Under the pieces are notes generated by a model. It ran no database searches, was not told the DNA's origin, and saw only the letters and a list, made by a program, of their open reading frames with translations. Shown here one piece after another: positions 1 to 9,032 of a DNA stretch of 42,774 nt. Made by a program: the position numbers and the translations under genes. The stretch is from an uncultured Clostridia bacterium (GTDB lineage Bacteria > Bacillota > Clostridia > Christensenellales > UBA1242), in the NCBI GenBank assembly GCA_947598785.1, contig CANQFL010000003.1, forward strand, positions 1 to 42,774, written 5' to 3'. Every line of letters begins with the position of its first letter. Position 1 is the first letter of the stretch.

Positions 1-1138
1 GTTTTGCAACCACCTTTTGAAGTTCATCAATCACATAGTCAACATCTGATTTAGAAATGTTTGTTCCAAATGAAAATCTTATTGTTCCTTGTGCAATCTC
101 ATCATCAATTCCCATTGCTTTTAAAACGTGTGAAGGAAGAAGTGATTTTGAAGTACAAGCTGAAGAAGTTGAAACACAAATTCCTGAAAGGTCAAGCAAC
201 ATCATAATACTTTCACCTTCTATTCCATAGAACGAAATACTAACAATAGAATTTGATTTTTGATGTGGATGACCATTTACTTGATAAAATTCAACTTTTT
301 CTTTTAATTTATCTAAGAAGTATTCTCTTATTGTTTTAAGTTTTTTGTTATTTATCATCATATTTCTAGTAGCAATTTCAATAGCTTTACCAAAACCTGC
401 AATACCTGGTATATTCTCAGTTCCGGCTCTTTTGCCTCTTTCTTGGCTTGTTCCACCATAAGTAATTGGGTCAATTCTTATGCCATTTTTAACATACAAA
501 GCACCGACACCTTTAGGACCATGAATTTTATGTGCAGACATAGAAAGTAAATCTATTCCCATATCTTGTACATCAATTTTCAAACAACCTATTGCTTGAA
601 CTGCATCAGTATGAAAAACGATACCATAACTATGAGCAATATTAGCGATTGCCTTAATATTCTGAATTGTGCCAACTTCATTGTTTACAGTCATAATTGA
701 AATTAATGTAGTATCTTTTCTGATTGAATGTAAAAGGTCTGGCAAACTTACAAGTCCATATTTATCAACTGGAAGATAAGTAACTTCATAGCCTTCTTTT
801 TCAAGTTGTTCGCAAGCGTGAAGAATAGCATGATGTTCAATTTGGCTTGTAATTATGTGTTTACCTTTGTTTGCATAAGCATGAGCAGTTCCGATGATAG
901 CCCAATTATCAGCTTCAGTACCACCACTAGTGAAATAGATTTCATTTGCTTTACTAGCATTTATAGCATCTTTAACTCTATCTCTAGCCCTATCAATTAT
1001 AGCCATTGCATCACGTCCATAAGCATGAAGAGAGCCGGCATTCCCATAAATAGTATTGAAACAAGGGACCATTTCATTAAGGACTTCATTAGAAACATAA
1101 GTAGTAGATGCATTATCTAAATAGATTCTTCTTTCCAT
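1..1138 (-). CDS. Cysteine desulfurase, NifS/IscS family (3' end off the window)
   Basis: PLP enzyme that takes sulfur from L-cysteine as a persulfide for Fe-S clusters or tRNA thiolation. The frame opens at an ATG behind AAAAGGA and stays open to the left edge, giving about 379 residues without a stop, so only the C-terminus is missing. Visible features are the N-terminal YLDNASTT, the Schiff-base lysine in SAHKIHGPKG, the RAGTEN motif and the persulfide cysteine in STSSACTSK. A well-formed promoter lies just upstream. The neighbours are thioredoxin and tcdA, which recalls the E. coli csdA-csdE-tcdA neighbourhood. This is the first of two cysteine desulfurases in the window. Its sulfur acceptor (IscU, MnmA or TcdA-linked) cannot be decided here. 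Confidence 0.93.
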   Translation of the reverse strand, partial: MERRIYLDNASTTYVSNEVLNEMVPCFNTIYGNAGSLHAYGRDAMAIIDRARDRVKDAINASKANEIYFTSGGTEADNWAIIGTAHAYANKGKHIITSQIEHHAILHACEQLEKEGYEVTYLPVDKYGLVSLPDLLHSIRKDTTLISIMTVNNEVGTIQNIKAIANIAHSYGIVFHTDAVQAIGCLKIDVQDMGIDLLSMSAHKIHGPKGVGALYVKNGIRIDPITYGGTSQERGKRAGTENIPGIAGFGKAIEIATRNMMINNKKLKTIREYFLDKLKEKVEFYQVNGHPHQKSNSIVSISFYGIEGESIMMLLDLSGICVSTSSACTSKSLLPSHVLKAMGIDDEIAQGTIRFSFGTNISKSDVDYVIDELQKVVAK

Positions 1139-1181
1139 AAATTTTCCTTTTAAAAAACATAAAGTTTTGAATTACTCTATT

Positions 1182-1210
1182 ATTTTATCACTAAATAAAG
1201 GTCTTGTCAA
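1182..1210 (-). promoter_or_regulatory. Sigma-A-type promoter for the cysteine desulfurase
   Basis: Reading the minus strand, TTGACA (1210-1205) is separated by 17 bases from TAAAAT (1187-1182), which is preceded by TGA as an extended -10. The start codon lies 44 bases beyond the -10, leaving a normal leader with an AAAAGGA ribosome site. Confidence 0.75.
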
Positions 1211-1218
1211 TAGTATTT

Positions 1219-1560
1219 TTATAATAAAGAAAAAACAAATTGAAAATAAATTTTCTTATATTTTTCACAAATTTCAATAAATTCATCTTTCATCATAAGT
1301 CCAATATGCTTATCTTTAAGTTGTCCATCAACAAAAAATAGCAAAGTAGGGATACTCATAATTCCAAATTTTTTAGCCAAATTTTCACTTTCGTCCACAT
1401 CAACCTTTACAATTTTTACACTGTCACCTAGTTTTTTTTGTGCTTCTTCGAGAATTGGAGCCATCATACGACAAGGTCCACACCAATTAGCAAAAAAATC
1501 AACCACAACAAGTCCATTTTGTATAGTTTTTTCAAAATCTTGTTCTTTAATTATTTCCAT
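1219..1560 (-). CDS. trxA: Thioredoxin
   Basis: Thiol-disulfide oxidoreductase of about 113 residues, the normal length for the family. The redox centre WCGPC sits at residues 26-30, followed by the conserved VDVDE strand and the cis-proline in SIPTLLFF. A longer reading from 1608 is possible, but the ATG at 1560 has a strong GGAGGG ribosome site at proper spacing and starts right at the thioredoxin fold. The gene overlaps the end of tcdA by 14 bases, so it is probably translated from the same transcript. It may be a general reductant, or it may serve sulfur transfer with the adjacent cysteine desulfurase. The second role is inferred only from position. Confidence 0.93.
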   Translation of the reverse strand: MEIIKEQDFEKTIQNGLVVVDFFANWCGPCRMMAPILEEAQKKLGDSVKIVKVDVDESENLAKKFGIMSIPTLLFFVDGQLKDKHIGLMMKDEFIEICEKYKKIYFQFVFSLL

Positions 1561-2260
1561 TTTTCCCTCCGTTAAAATTTTTATTTTGAAGTAATTTGTT
1601 AATAACAAAAGCAGAAATTACACAACCACACATTGCAGGAAAATATGATATACTTCCAATAACTCCATCATCTGATGATTTAAGTGGTTTTTGTAGTGTT
1701 GTAACAACATCAAGACAATCAATATTTTCTTCTCTTAATTTTTTTCTTAAAATTTTAGCTAAACCATCATTTTGAGTTTTATAAATATCGGTAACAATAA
1801 ATTCAGGAATACAAATGCGATTTCCTGCACCCATAGCTGAAATGATATTGATATTATTTTTCTTACAATAAGAAATAAGTTCAATTTTGTTTGTCACATT
1901 GTCTATAGCATCAACCACATATGAACAATCTGGCGATATAACCTTTTCAATATTGTCTTTTGAAATTTTATCGGCCAGAACTCTTACATTACATAACGGA
2001 TTAATTTTCCTTATTTGTTGATACATAACATCAGTTTTTAGTTGTCCGATAGTATCTATGTTTGCAACAACTTGACGATTTATATTTGTTTCGTCAACTC
2101 TATCAAAATCTACAATAGTGATTTTACCTATTCCAGCACGAGCTAAAAGTTGTGTAACATATCCACCAACACCACCAATACCAATAACAGCGACATGGCT
2201 TTGTTCGAGAATTTTCAAACCTTCTTTACCTATTAAAAGTGAAGTTCTGTCATTCCACAT
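1547..2260 (-). CDS. tcdA: tRNA threonylcarbamoyladenosine dehydratase
   Basis: E1/ThiF/MoeB-like enzyme that uses ATP to convert t6A37 of ANN-reading tRNAs to the cyclic form ct6A. It has 237 residues, close to the usual 240-270. The nucleotide-binding GIGGVGG lies at residues 27-33, followed by DFDRVDETNINRQ, with VVDAIDN and the SAMGAGNR segment further on, all typical of TcdA. A C-terminal MCGCV supplies two cysteines. The start has AAGGAGAG upstream. In E. coli, TcdA works with the CsdA-CsdE sulfur relay; here a thioredoxin and a cysteine desulfurase follow directly, while the protease genes hslVU precede it. Confidence 0.9.
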   Translation of the reverse strand: MWNDRTSLLIGKEGLKILEQSHVAVIGIGGVGGYVTQLLARAGIGKITIVDFDRVDETNINRQVVANIDTIGQLKTDVMYQQIRKINPLCNVRVLADKISKDNIEKVISPDCSYVVDAIDNVTNKIELISYCKKNNINIISAMGAGNRICIPEFIVTDIYKTQNDGLAKILRKKLREENIDCLDVVTTLQKPLKSSDDGVIGSISYFPAMCGCVISAFVINKLLQNKNFNGGKNGNN

Positions 2261-2279
2261 AATTCTCTCCTTGGTATGT

Positions 2280-2322
2280 ATATATTGTGGTATTATTCAA
2301 TCTTTTTATTACATAACACCAC
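2280..2322. repeat. Dispersed palindrome, copy 1 (degenerate)
   Basis: GTGGTATTAT (2287-2296) is mirrored by ATAACACCAC (2313-2322) with one mismatch and a 16-base spacer. The left part, ATATTGTGGTATTATTCA, equals the start of copy 2 apart from one inserted G. It lies between hslU and tcdA. No T-run follows, so it does not look like a terminator. Confidence 0.45.
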
Positions 2323-2332
2323 TATATTTAGT

Positions 2333-3628
2333 TTATAAAACATATTTCTTTAAATCATATTTAGCTTGTCTATCTTTAAATACATTTTGAACATATTTTT
2401 TATCTATAACGACATCAAGCATTGGATGGTCACCTGTAGCATTAAAAGAAACATCTTCTAAAACGGTTTCCATAATTGTATGCAATCTTCTTGCCCCTAA
2501 ATCTTGACTTGTTTCATTTTCTCTTTCTGCCATTTCAGCTATTTCATCAAGAGCATCATCTTTAAAAATCAAATTAATATTATCAACTTTTAAAAGATTT
2601 GCATATTGAAGAGTTATAGCATTTTTTGGAGTTGTAAGAATTTTCTTAAAATCTTCTTTTGTTAAGCTTTCTAAATTAACAACAATTGGAAATCTTCCTT
2701 GAAGTTCTGGTATCATATCTTCCATTTTTGCAACATGGAAAGCTCCTGCTGCAATAAACAAAATGAAATCAGTCTTTACATTGCCGTATTTAGTAGGAAC
2801 TGTACTTCCTTCGACTATAGGCAAAATATCTCTTTGCACACCTTCTCTTGAAACGTCTGCGCTATTTGTAGCTTGACTTTTTCCAATTATCTTATCTATT
2901 TCATCTATAAAAATTATTCCTTGTTCTTCAGCAAGTTGGATTGCCTCTTCATTGACATTGTCATTGTCTATAACTTTATCAGATTCTTCTTGCAATAACG
3001 CTTCTCTTGCGTGTTTTACAGTTAGTTTCTTTTTTTTATGTCTTGGTGGAGTAATCCCTTCAAACATAGAACCCAAACTTATTTCATTTCCCCCGATTGC
3101 CATCATTGGTTTAGGATTATCAATCACAACTATTTCAACTACTTCTTCCTCACATTTGCCTTCATGAAGTTCTTTTATCAAGCTCTCTCTATCAACTTCA
3201 ACTTGTGTTACTCTACGATTTTGAAAAAGAGCATCAACAAGTTTAGCCTCTACAATAGGCATAACTTTGTCTTCAACTTCTTTTTTCTTTTGGTCTTTTA
3301 CCATTCTTACAGCAACTTCAACTAAATCTCTAACCATACTTTCAACATCACGTCCAACATATCCAACTTCAGTATATTTAGTTGCTTCTACTTTTACAAA
3401 TGGAGAGCCTACAAGTTTTGCAAGTCTTCTTGCTATTTCAGTTTTTCCTACTCCGGTTGGTCCACTCATAACAATATTCTTAGGAGTGATTTCATCTCTT
3501 ACATCAACCGGCAACTTACTTCTTCTATATCTGTTTCTTAAAGCAACAGCAACAGCTCTTTTTGCTTTGCTTTGCCCAACAATATATTTATCAAGTTCAT
3601 TTACTATTTGTTTTGAAGTTAAACTCAT
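2333..3628 (-). CDS. hslU: HslU (ClpY), ATPase of the HslUV protease
   Basis: AAA+ unfoldase that feeds substrates into the HslV peptidase in the cytoplasm. It has 431 residues, near the usual 440-460. Walker A GPTGVGKT is at residues 56-63, the pore-loop segment GYVGRD at 89-94, and Walker B with DEID at 242-245. Between them lies the family-specific intermediate (I) domain, with charged helical segments. The C-terminus ends in YVL, in keeping with the hydrophobic tail that docks into HslV. The start follows AGGAGGGGG. It is 13 bases downstream of hslV in one operon. Confidence 0.97.
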   Translation of the reverse strand: MSLTSKQIVNELDKYIVGQSKAKRAVAVALRNRYRRSKLPVDVRDEITPKNIVMSGPTGVGKTEIARRLAKLVGSPFVKVEATKYTEVGYVGRDVESMVRDLVEVAVRMVKDQKKKEVEDKVMPIVEAKLVDALFQNRRVTQVEVDRESLIKELHEGKCEEEVVEIVVIDNPKPMMAIGGNEISLGSMFEGITPPRHKKKKLTVKHAREALLQEESDKVIDNDNVNEEAIQLAEEQGIIFIDEIDKIIGKSQATNSADVSREGVQRDILPIVEGSTVPTKYGNVKTDFILFIAAGAFHVAKMEDMIPELQGRFPIVVNLESLTKEDFKKILTTPKNAITLQYANLLKVDNINLIFKDDALDEIAEMAERENETSQDLGARRLHTIMETVLEDVSFNATGDHPMLDVVIDKKYVQNVFKDRQAKYDLKKYVL

Positions 3629-3641
3629 ATTTTTCCCCCTC

Positions 3642-4184
3642 CTATAATTCTTCTACAATTATATTATCGTTAGTAAACACACAAATTTCACTTGCAATCT
3701 TTAAAGACTTATAAGCAATTTCTTTTGCAGTATAATCAGTATTTTGTACTAAAGCTCTTGCTGCTGCTAAAGCATAGTTTCCACCAGAACCTATTGCACA
3801 TACATCATCTTGAGGTTCTATGACATCACCTGTTCCATCTAATAATAAAATTTGATTCTTATCAGCAACAATCATCATAGCTTCAAGTTTACGCATTGCT
3901 TTATCATCTCTCCAAGTTTGAGCAAGTTCAACAGCACTTCTCATAAGGTTTCCAGAAAATTTATTAAGCATAGCCTCAAATCTTTCACTTAAAGAAAAAG
4001 CATCAGCAACTGAGCCTGCAAATCCAATAACAACACTATTATTATAAATTCTTCTAACCTTTTTCGCATTGTTTTTAAAAATTATACTATTTGACATTGT
4101 AACTTGTCCATCACCTGCTACAGCGATTTTTCCATTTCTTTTAACAGCACAAATTGTAGTGCCTCTAAAAATATTTTCTTCCAT
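3642..4184 (-). CDS. hslV: HslV (ClpQ), peptidase of the HslUV protease
   Basis: Ntn-hydrolase fold threonine peptidase, 180 residues. In most relatives the catalytic Thr follows a cleaved Met. Here the protein reads [14 protein letters not shown] with [10 protein letters not shown] after it, so an eight-residue propeptide would have to be removed to free Thr9. The ATG at 4184 has AAGGAG at good spacing and no later ATG lies before the TT, so this extension looks genuine. It forms a double hexamer capped by HslU, which is encoded next. The order topA-hslV-hslU is the classical Firmicutes arrangement, but xerC, often found between topA and hslV, is absent here. Confidence 0.96.
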   Translation of the reverse strand: MEENIFRGTTICAVKRNGKIAVAGDGQVTMSNSIIFKNNAKKVRRIYNNSVVIGFAGSVADAFSLSERFEAMLNKFSGNLMRSAVELAQTWRDDKAMRKLEAMMIVADKNQILLLDGTGDVIEPQDDVCAIGSGGNYALAAARALVQNTDYTAKEIAYKSLKIASEICVFTNDNIIVEEL

Positions 4185-4251
4185 ATATTCTCCTTTTTGT
4201 TAAAGTAATTATATCATATTTGAAATAGTTTATCCTAATTTTTTTTGCTAC

Positions 4252-6297
4252 TTATACTTTATAATCACAACTTGAACATTTGATTACTTTTCCATGTTTA
4301 ACCAAAAATTTGCCACAATTAGGACATTTTTCTCCTGTAGGGATATCCCAACTCATGAAATTACACCCTTTTCTATCCTCACAAGCATAAAATGTTTTTC
4401 CGTGCTTAGTTTTAAAAGAATATACATTTTTACCACAATTTGGACATTTAGCAATAGTTTTCTTATCATCTTCGTAAGGCATAATATTTCGACATTTAGG
4501 GAAATTAGAGCAACCTAAAAATTTTCCATATCTCCCCTCTCTTATCAACATTTTATGTCCACACTTATCACAAACAATATCAGTTTCGATAGGTTGAGAT
4601 TTCATAGTTAAACTGCTTGCATCGGCATTTTTAAGCAGGTCTTTAAACCCGTTCCAAAAACTATCAACCACACTATGCCATTCATCTTTATTTTCGGCAA
4701 TATCATCTAATCGATTTTCCATATGAGCAGTAAATTTAACATTAATAATTTTGCTGAAAAACTTTTCAAGATAATCACAAATTTTCTTTCCAAGTTCAGT
4801 TGGTACAAGATTTTTACCTTCTTTTATACAGTAATTTCTTGCAGTTAAAATAGTTATTGTTGCAGCATAAGTTGCTGGTCTGCCTATGCCTTTTTCTTCC
4901 ATAGCTTTAACCAAACTTGCTTCTGTAAAACGAGCTGGTGGCTTAGTAAATTTTTGTTCTTCTTTGATTTCTAAAACTTTTACTTTTTCGTTTTCTTCAA
5001 GTTTTGGAAGTTTGTTAATTTCCTGCTTTTCATCTTCTAAAACATCTTTATAAACAGCTGTGTAACCTGCAAATTCAAGAGTTTTTCCAACTGCTTTAAA
5101 TTCATATTCTCCTGCCCTTAAAGAAACATTAACATTTGAGTATTGAGCTTCACTCATTTGACTAGCTACAAATCTATCATATATTAATTTATAAAGTTTA
5201 TAATTATCTTTATTTAATGAAGATTTAACTCTTTCTGGTGTCATTTGTAGAGAAATTGGTCTTATTGCTTCATGTGCATCTTGTGCATTTTTTTTGCTTG
5301 CATAAATATTAGGTTTGGCAGGAACATAATTTTTACCATATTTTTCAGCAATAAAATCACGGCAAGCATTCTGTGCATCAACTGAAACTCTAGTACTATC
5401 CGTTCTGATATAAGTGATAAGAGCTATTTTTCCTTCCCCTTCAATTTCTACACCTTCATACAACTCTTGAGCACAAGATGTTGTTCTTTTTAAAGTTAAT
5501 CCAAGTTTACTGCCTGCATCTTGTTGCATTGTGCTTGTAGTGAATGGAGCTGGAGCATGTGACTTTGTATTACTCTTCTTAATGTTAGAAACTTCAAAAT
5601 CCACTCCCTTGATTGCAGATAAAATTTTATCAACTTCATCTTTATTTACAGGCTTTATTTTTTTACCCTTAAAACTAGTTAGCGAGGATTTGAATTTTAT
5701 ATTATCCTTTTCATGATTAGCAGTTACAACCCAATACTCTTCTGGTTTAAATTCTTCAATTTCTTTTTCTCTATCAACCACAAGTTTAAGAGCAACAGAT
5801 TGAACTCTTCCTGCAGAAAGTTTAGGAGCAATTTTACGAGATAAAATAGGTGATAATTTATAACCAACTATTCTATCCATAACCCTACGTGCTTGTTGAG
5901 CATTTACAAGGTTGATATCAATCACTCTTGGTTCAGTTAAAGCCTTAAGAACGGCTTTTTTAGATATTTCGTTGAATTGGATACGACATTTAGTGTTAGG
6001 GTCTAATCCCAAAACATAGGCAACATGCCAAGAAATAGCCTCTCCCTCTCTATCAGGGTCGGTTGCGATTAAAACTTCTTCGGCTTTTGATGCTTTTTTC
6101 TTTAATTCAGAAATTAGTTCTTTTTTGTCTGGATTAATTTCATAATAAGGTTCATAGTTATGATTTAAGTCAATAGAAAAAGATTTTGCTGGTAAATCAC
6201 GTATATGCCCCTTTGTAGCAAATACCTCATAACCATTACCTAAATATTTTTTTAATGTTTCCCTTTTAGCAGGTGCTTCTATAACTACAAGTTTCAA
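4252..6297 (-). CDS. topA: DNA topoisomerase I
   Basis: Type IA topoisomerase that relaxes negative supercoils, 681 residues. The N-terminal TOPRIM domain reads VIEAPAK (residues 5-11), slightly unlike the usual VESPAK, with DPDREGEAISWH at 80-91. The catalytic tyrosine is Y296 in ITYIRTDS. Three zinc-ribbon-like modules end the protein, beginning CDKCGH, CPNCGKNV and CPNCGKFL. The start codon is TTG, supported by AGGAG six bases upstream and by the fit to the family's N-terminus. It follows dprA by 22 bases, the conserved dprA-topA pair. Confidence 0.97.
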   Translation of the reverse strand: MKLVVIEAPAKRETLKKYLGNGYEVFATKGHIRDLPAKSFSIDLNHNYEPYYEINPDKKELISELKKKASKAEEVLIATDPDREGEAISWHVAYVLGLDPNTKCRIQFNEISKKAVLKALTEPRVIDINLVNAQQARRVMDRIVGYKLSPILSRKIAPKLSAGRVQSVALKLVVDREKEIEEFKPEEYWVVTANHEKDNIKFKSSLTSFKGKKIKPVNKDEVDKILSAIKGVDFEVSNIKKSNTKSHAPAPFTTSTMQQDAGSKLGLTLKRTTSCAQELYEGVEIEGEGKIALITYIRTDSTRVSVDAQNACRDFIAEKYGKNYVPAKPNIYASKKNAQDAHEAIRPISLQMTPERVKSSLNKDNYKLYKLIYDRFVASQMSEAQYSNVNVSLRAGEYEFKAVGKTLEFAGYTAVYKDVLEDEKQEINKLPKLEENEKVKVLEIKEEQKFTKPPARFTEASLVKAMEEKGIGRPATYAATITILTARNYCIKEGKNLVPTELGKKICDYLEKFFSKIINVKFTAHMENRLDDIAENKDEWHSVVDSFWNGFKDLLKNADASSLTMKSQPIETDIVCDKCGHKMLIREGRYGKFLGCSNFPKCRNIMPYEDDKKTIAKCPNCGKNVYSFKTKHGKTFYACEDRKGCNFMSWDIPTGEKCPNCGKFLVKHGKVIKCSSCDYKV

Positions 6298-6319
6298 AAT
6301 TTACTCCTTTATGTATAAA

Positions 6320-7384
6320 TTATATAACAGCATATGTTTGTGCTGGCAACCTTTTTATTAAACCACGAATTTCAAGAGTTGTCAAATAACTATTTAAAAT
6401 ATTAGTAGGAATTTTAGATTTTTCTGCCAAATACTCAAAAGTTCGTTCTTCATTTTCGAGTAAATCTAAAATCATTTTTTCTTCAAAATTTAATGAAATT
6501 GATTTATTTGACGTCACTTGAGGTTGTAAACCATAAAATTCAATAATATCGTCTGGAGAAGTTACACAATTTGCTTGACCTATTTTAATTAAATGGTTTG
6601 GTAACTCACTTTTTGAGTTTGTGATATTTCCAGGAACGGCAAAAATATCTTTACCATACTCTAAAGCATACTCTTTTGTATGCACAGTTCCACTTTTTAA
6701 CCCAGCTTCAGTAATTAATACTCCTTGACTCAACCCTGCAATTATACGATTTCTTCTAGGAAAAGTATATCTTTTAGGTTCAAATGATGGTGGATATTCA
6801 CTTAAAAGCAGTCCATTTTCAGAAATATCTTTAGCTAAAGAGTTGTTTACAGCAGGATAAATATGGTTAAGACCACTCCCAATGACTGCAATAGTCTTTC
6901 CTCCAACAATTAGTGTATTTTTATGAGAAATTGAATCAATCCCATAACATAAGCCACTAACAATAACAAATCCACTTTGAGCCAATTTTTTTGCAAATTT
7001 TTCAGTAATCATTTTTCCATAGTTAGATGCCATTCTAGTGCCAACCATTGCTAAGCACCTACCATTTAATAGCCCTAAATCACCTTTTGCAAAAAGGATA
7101 AGAGGTCTATCAGGTAAATTTAAGAGCGATTTTGGATATTCCTTTGAAAAAATTGTAAGGATTTTAATGCCTGAGTTTATTATATTTTTTATATATTCAT
7201 CTAATTTTTGTTTGTTATAATTTAATCTGATTTTTTGTAATTCATCTTTAGAAAAGTTTTCAATATCAGATGACAAAAGTTCTTCTATGTTTCTATCACC
7301 TAAAAGTTTGATTAAACCTTCTTGTTTCTTTATACTTATTTCAAAATTTGAAAGATAAATAATAAGTTTTTCTTTTTCTGTCAT
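6320..7384 (-). CDS. dprA: DNA processing protein DprA
   Basis: Loads RecA on incoming single-stranded DNA during transformation. An N-terminal helical region (about residues 1-85) precedes the Rossmann-like DprA core with MVGTRMASNYG, VSGLCYGID, GSGLNHIYP, FPRRNRIIAGLS and AVPGNI, then a C-terminal winged-helix segment. At 354 residues it has the normal length. The frame also allows a GTG start two codons earlier, but the ATG at 7384 carries the GAGGT site and gives the usual N-terminus. It abuts yifB (ComM-like). Both are linked to DNA uptake in other bacteria, though no uptake machinery is in the window. Confidence 0.95.
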   Translation of the reverse strand: MTEKEKLIIYLSNFEISIKKQEGLIKLLGDRNIEELLSSDIENFSKDELQKIRLNYNKQKLDEYIKNIINSGIKILTIFSKEYPKSLLNLPDRPLILFAKGDLGLLNGRCLAMVGTRMASNYGKMITEKFAKKLAQSGFVIVSGLCYGIDSISHKNTLIVGGKTIAVIGSGLNHIYPAVNNSLAKDISENGLLLSEYPPSFEPKRYTFPRRNRIIAGLSQGVLITEAGLKSGTVHTKEYALEYGKDIFAVPGNITNSKSELPNHLIKIGQANCVTSPDDIIEFYGLQPQVTSNKSISLNFEEKMILDLLENEERTFEYLAEKSKIPTNILNSYLTTLEIRGLIKRLPAQTYAVI

Positions 7385-7391
7385 ATACACC

Positions 7392-8933
7392 TCAGACCTC
7401 TAAATATTTTCTATCAAGACTGCGATATGAAATAGCCTCAGCAATATGTGAAGGTAAAATATCTTCTAATCCGTCTAAATCAGCGATTGTTCTTGCAACC
7501 TTTAAAATTCTATCATGTGCCCTAGCACTCAATTTCAAATTAGAAAAAGCAAGTTCCATAAGTTTTTCACAATCTGGCGATAGTTTACAAAACTTCTTTG
7601 TTTGAGGTACTGTCATTTTAGCATTACAATAATTTTTTGAAGATTTGAATCTTTCTAATTGCATTTTTCTTGCTTTATCTACCCTTTGTTTTATTTCTGA
7701 CGAACATTCCTCTTTTTGATTATTATTTAATTCTTTATATGAAACATTGTCAACTTCAATATGTATATCAATCCTATCTAAAATAGGTCCTGAAATTTTT
7801 GATAAATATTTATGAATTTGTGCAGGTGTGCATTTACATTCACGTTCTTTTGAACCATAATAGCCACAAGGACATGGATTCATACTAGCAATAAGAGTAA
7901 AGGAAGCTGGATACGTAACAGTTTGATTTGCACGAGCAACAGTAATATAACCATCTTCAAGTGGTTGTCTAAGAGTTTCAATAAGCTGACGAGAATACTC
8001 AGGAAATTCGTCAAGATAAAGAACCCCATTATGAGCAAGGCTAATTTCCCCTGGTTTACAATGAGTTCCACCTCCAGTCAAGCTTATTGTTGAAGCTGTA
8101 TGGTGTGGAGTTCGAATAGGTCTTTCTGTGATTATTCCTTGTCTTAAATCAAGTTCCCCTGCAACAGAATGAATTTTAGTGACTTCTAAAGCTTCTTCAA
8201 AAGTTAAATCTGGTAAAATACCAGAAAAACATTTTGCCAACATACTTTTTCCACTACCAGGAGGTCCAATCATAAGTACATTATGACCCCCTGCTGCTGC
8301 AATTTCAAGTGCCCTTTTAGCAACTTTTTGCCCTTTTACATTTTCAAAATCTAATTTATTTGAATTAATTTTTTCAATTTCTTCAAAAGATTTTGTTTTG
8401 ATTGGATTAATTGGAAAACTATTTTCTTTATTCAAAAAAATAACAAGTTCTTTCAAAGACGAAAATGGATAAATATCTATTCCTGAAATAAACTTAGCTT
8501 CTTCAGAGTTATCTTTTGGTATAATAATTTTCTTAAAACCTAAAGTTCTTGCTGAAATAAGAATAGGTAAAACACCCCTCACCTTTTTAATAGTTCCATC
8601 AAGTGAAAGTTCGCCTAAAAATATGTAATCTTCAAAAGATTTTTCTACAATTTGTTCTGTTGCTGCTAGAATTCCAACAGCAATGCCTAAATCAAACAGT
8701 GGACCTTCTTTTTTTAAGTCAGCAGGTGCAAGATTGATAGTATAATGTTTTACAGGAAATTCAAACCCTGAATTTCTTATTGCAGATTTTACTCTTTCTC
8801 TTGCCTCAATAACAGACTTATCTCCAAGACCAACAATATCAAAATGAGGTAACCCACCAATGATGTCAGTTTCAATTTGTACTTGAAAACCTTCTAAACC
8901 ATTAAGACCAAAACTAAGAACTTTAGATAACAT
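7392..8933 (-). CDS. YifB/ComM-family AAA+ ATPase (Mg-chelatase-like)
   Basis: 513-residue protein with an N-terminal Lon-like substrate domain (about 1-170), then an AAA+ core with Walker A GPPGSGKS at about 223-230, Walker B VLYLDEF, and the cysteine cluster NPCPCGYYGS and CKCTP typical of the family. The C-terminal Mg-chelatase-like domain contains LDRIDIH and LSARAHDRILKVARTIADL. In Gram-negatives ComM is a branch-migration helicase in transformation; that role is assumed by homology. Two ATGs stand in tandem, and the second has AGGAG at five bases. It is the first gene of the yifB-dprA-topA-hslVU run. Confidence 0.94.
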   Translation of the reverse strand: MLSKVLSFGLNGLEGFQVQIETDIIGGLPHFDIVGLGDKSVIEARERVKSAIRNSGFEFPVKHYTINLAPADLKKEGPLFDLGIAVGILAATEQIVEKSFEDYIFLGELSLDGTIKKVRGVLPILISARTLGFKKIIIPKDNSEEAKFISGIDIYPFSSLKELVIFLNKENSFPINPIKTKSFEEIEKINSNKLDFENVKGQKVAKRALEIAAAGGHNVLMIGPPGSGKSMLAKCFSGILPDLTFEEALEVTKIHSVAGELDLRQGIITERPIRTPHHTASTISLTGGGTHCKPGEISLAHNGVLYLDEFPEYSRQLIETLRQPLEDGYITVARANQTVTYPASFTLIASMNPCPCGYYGSKERECKCTPAQIHKYLSKISGPILDRIDIHIEVDNVSYKELNNNQKEECSSEIKQRVDKARKMQLERFKSSKNYCNAKMTVPQTKKFCKLSPDCEKLMELAFSNLKLSARAHDRILKVARTIADLDGLEDILPSHIAEAISYRSLDRKYLEV

Positions 8934-8960
8934 CATTTCTCCTAAAATGCACTTAAAGCA

Positions 8961-8988
8961 ATTATAACAAATTAGATATAATTTTCAA
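8961..8988 (-). promoter_or_regulatory. Promoter of the yifB-dprA-topA-hslVU run
   Basis: Minus strand: TTGAAA (8988-8983), a 16-base spacer, then TGT-TATAAT with the -10 at 8966-8961, an extended -10. It lies about 28 bases before the yifB start. Confidence 0.7.
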
Positions 8989-8995
8989 AATGTTT

Positions 8996-9024
8996 TTAAA
9001 AAGAAAACAGACCAAGAAGGTCTG
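8996..9024 (-). terminator. Rho-independent terminator after the 125-aa membrane gene
   Basis: On the minus strand CAGACC-TTCTT-GGTCTG (9024-9008) is followed by TTTTCTTTTT. The stem is only six pairs but well placed, just past the stop at 9033. Confidence 0.65.
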
Positions 9025-9032
9025 TAATCTTA

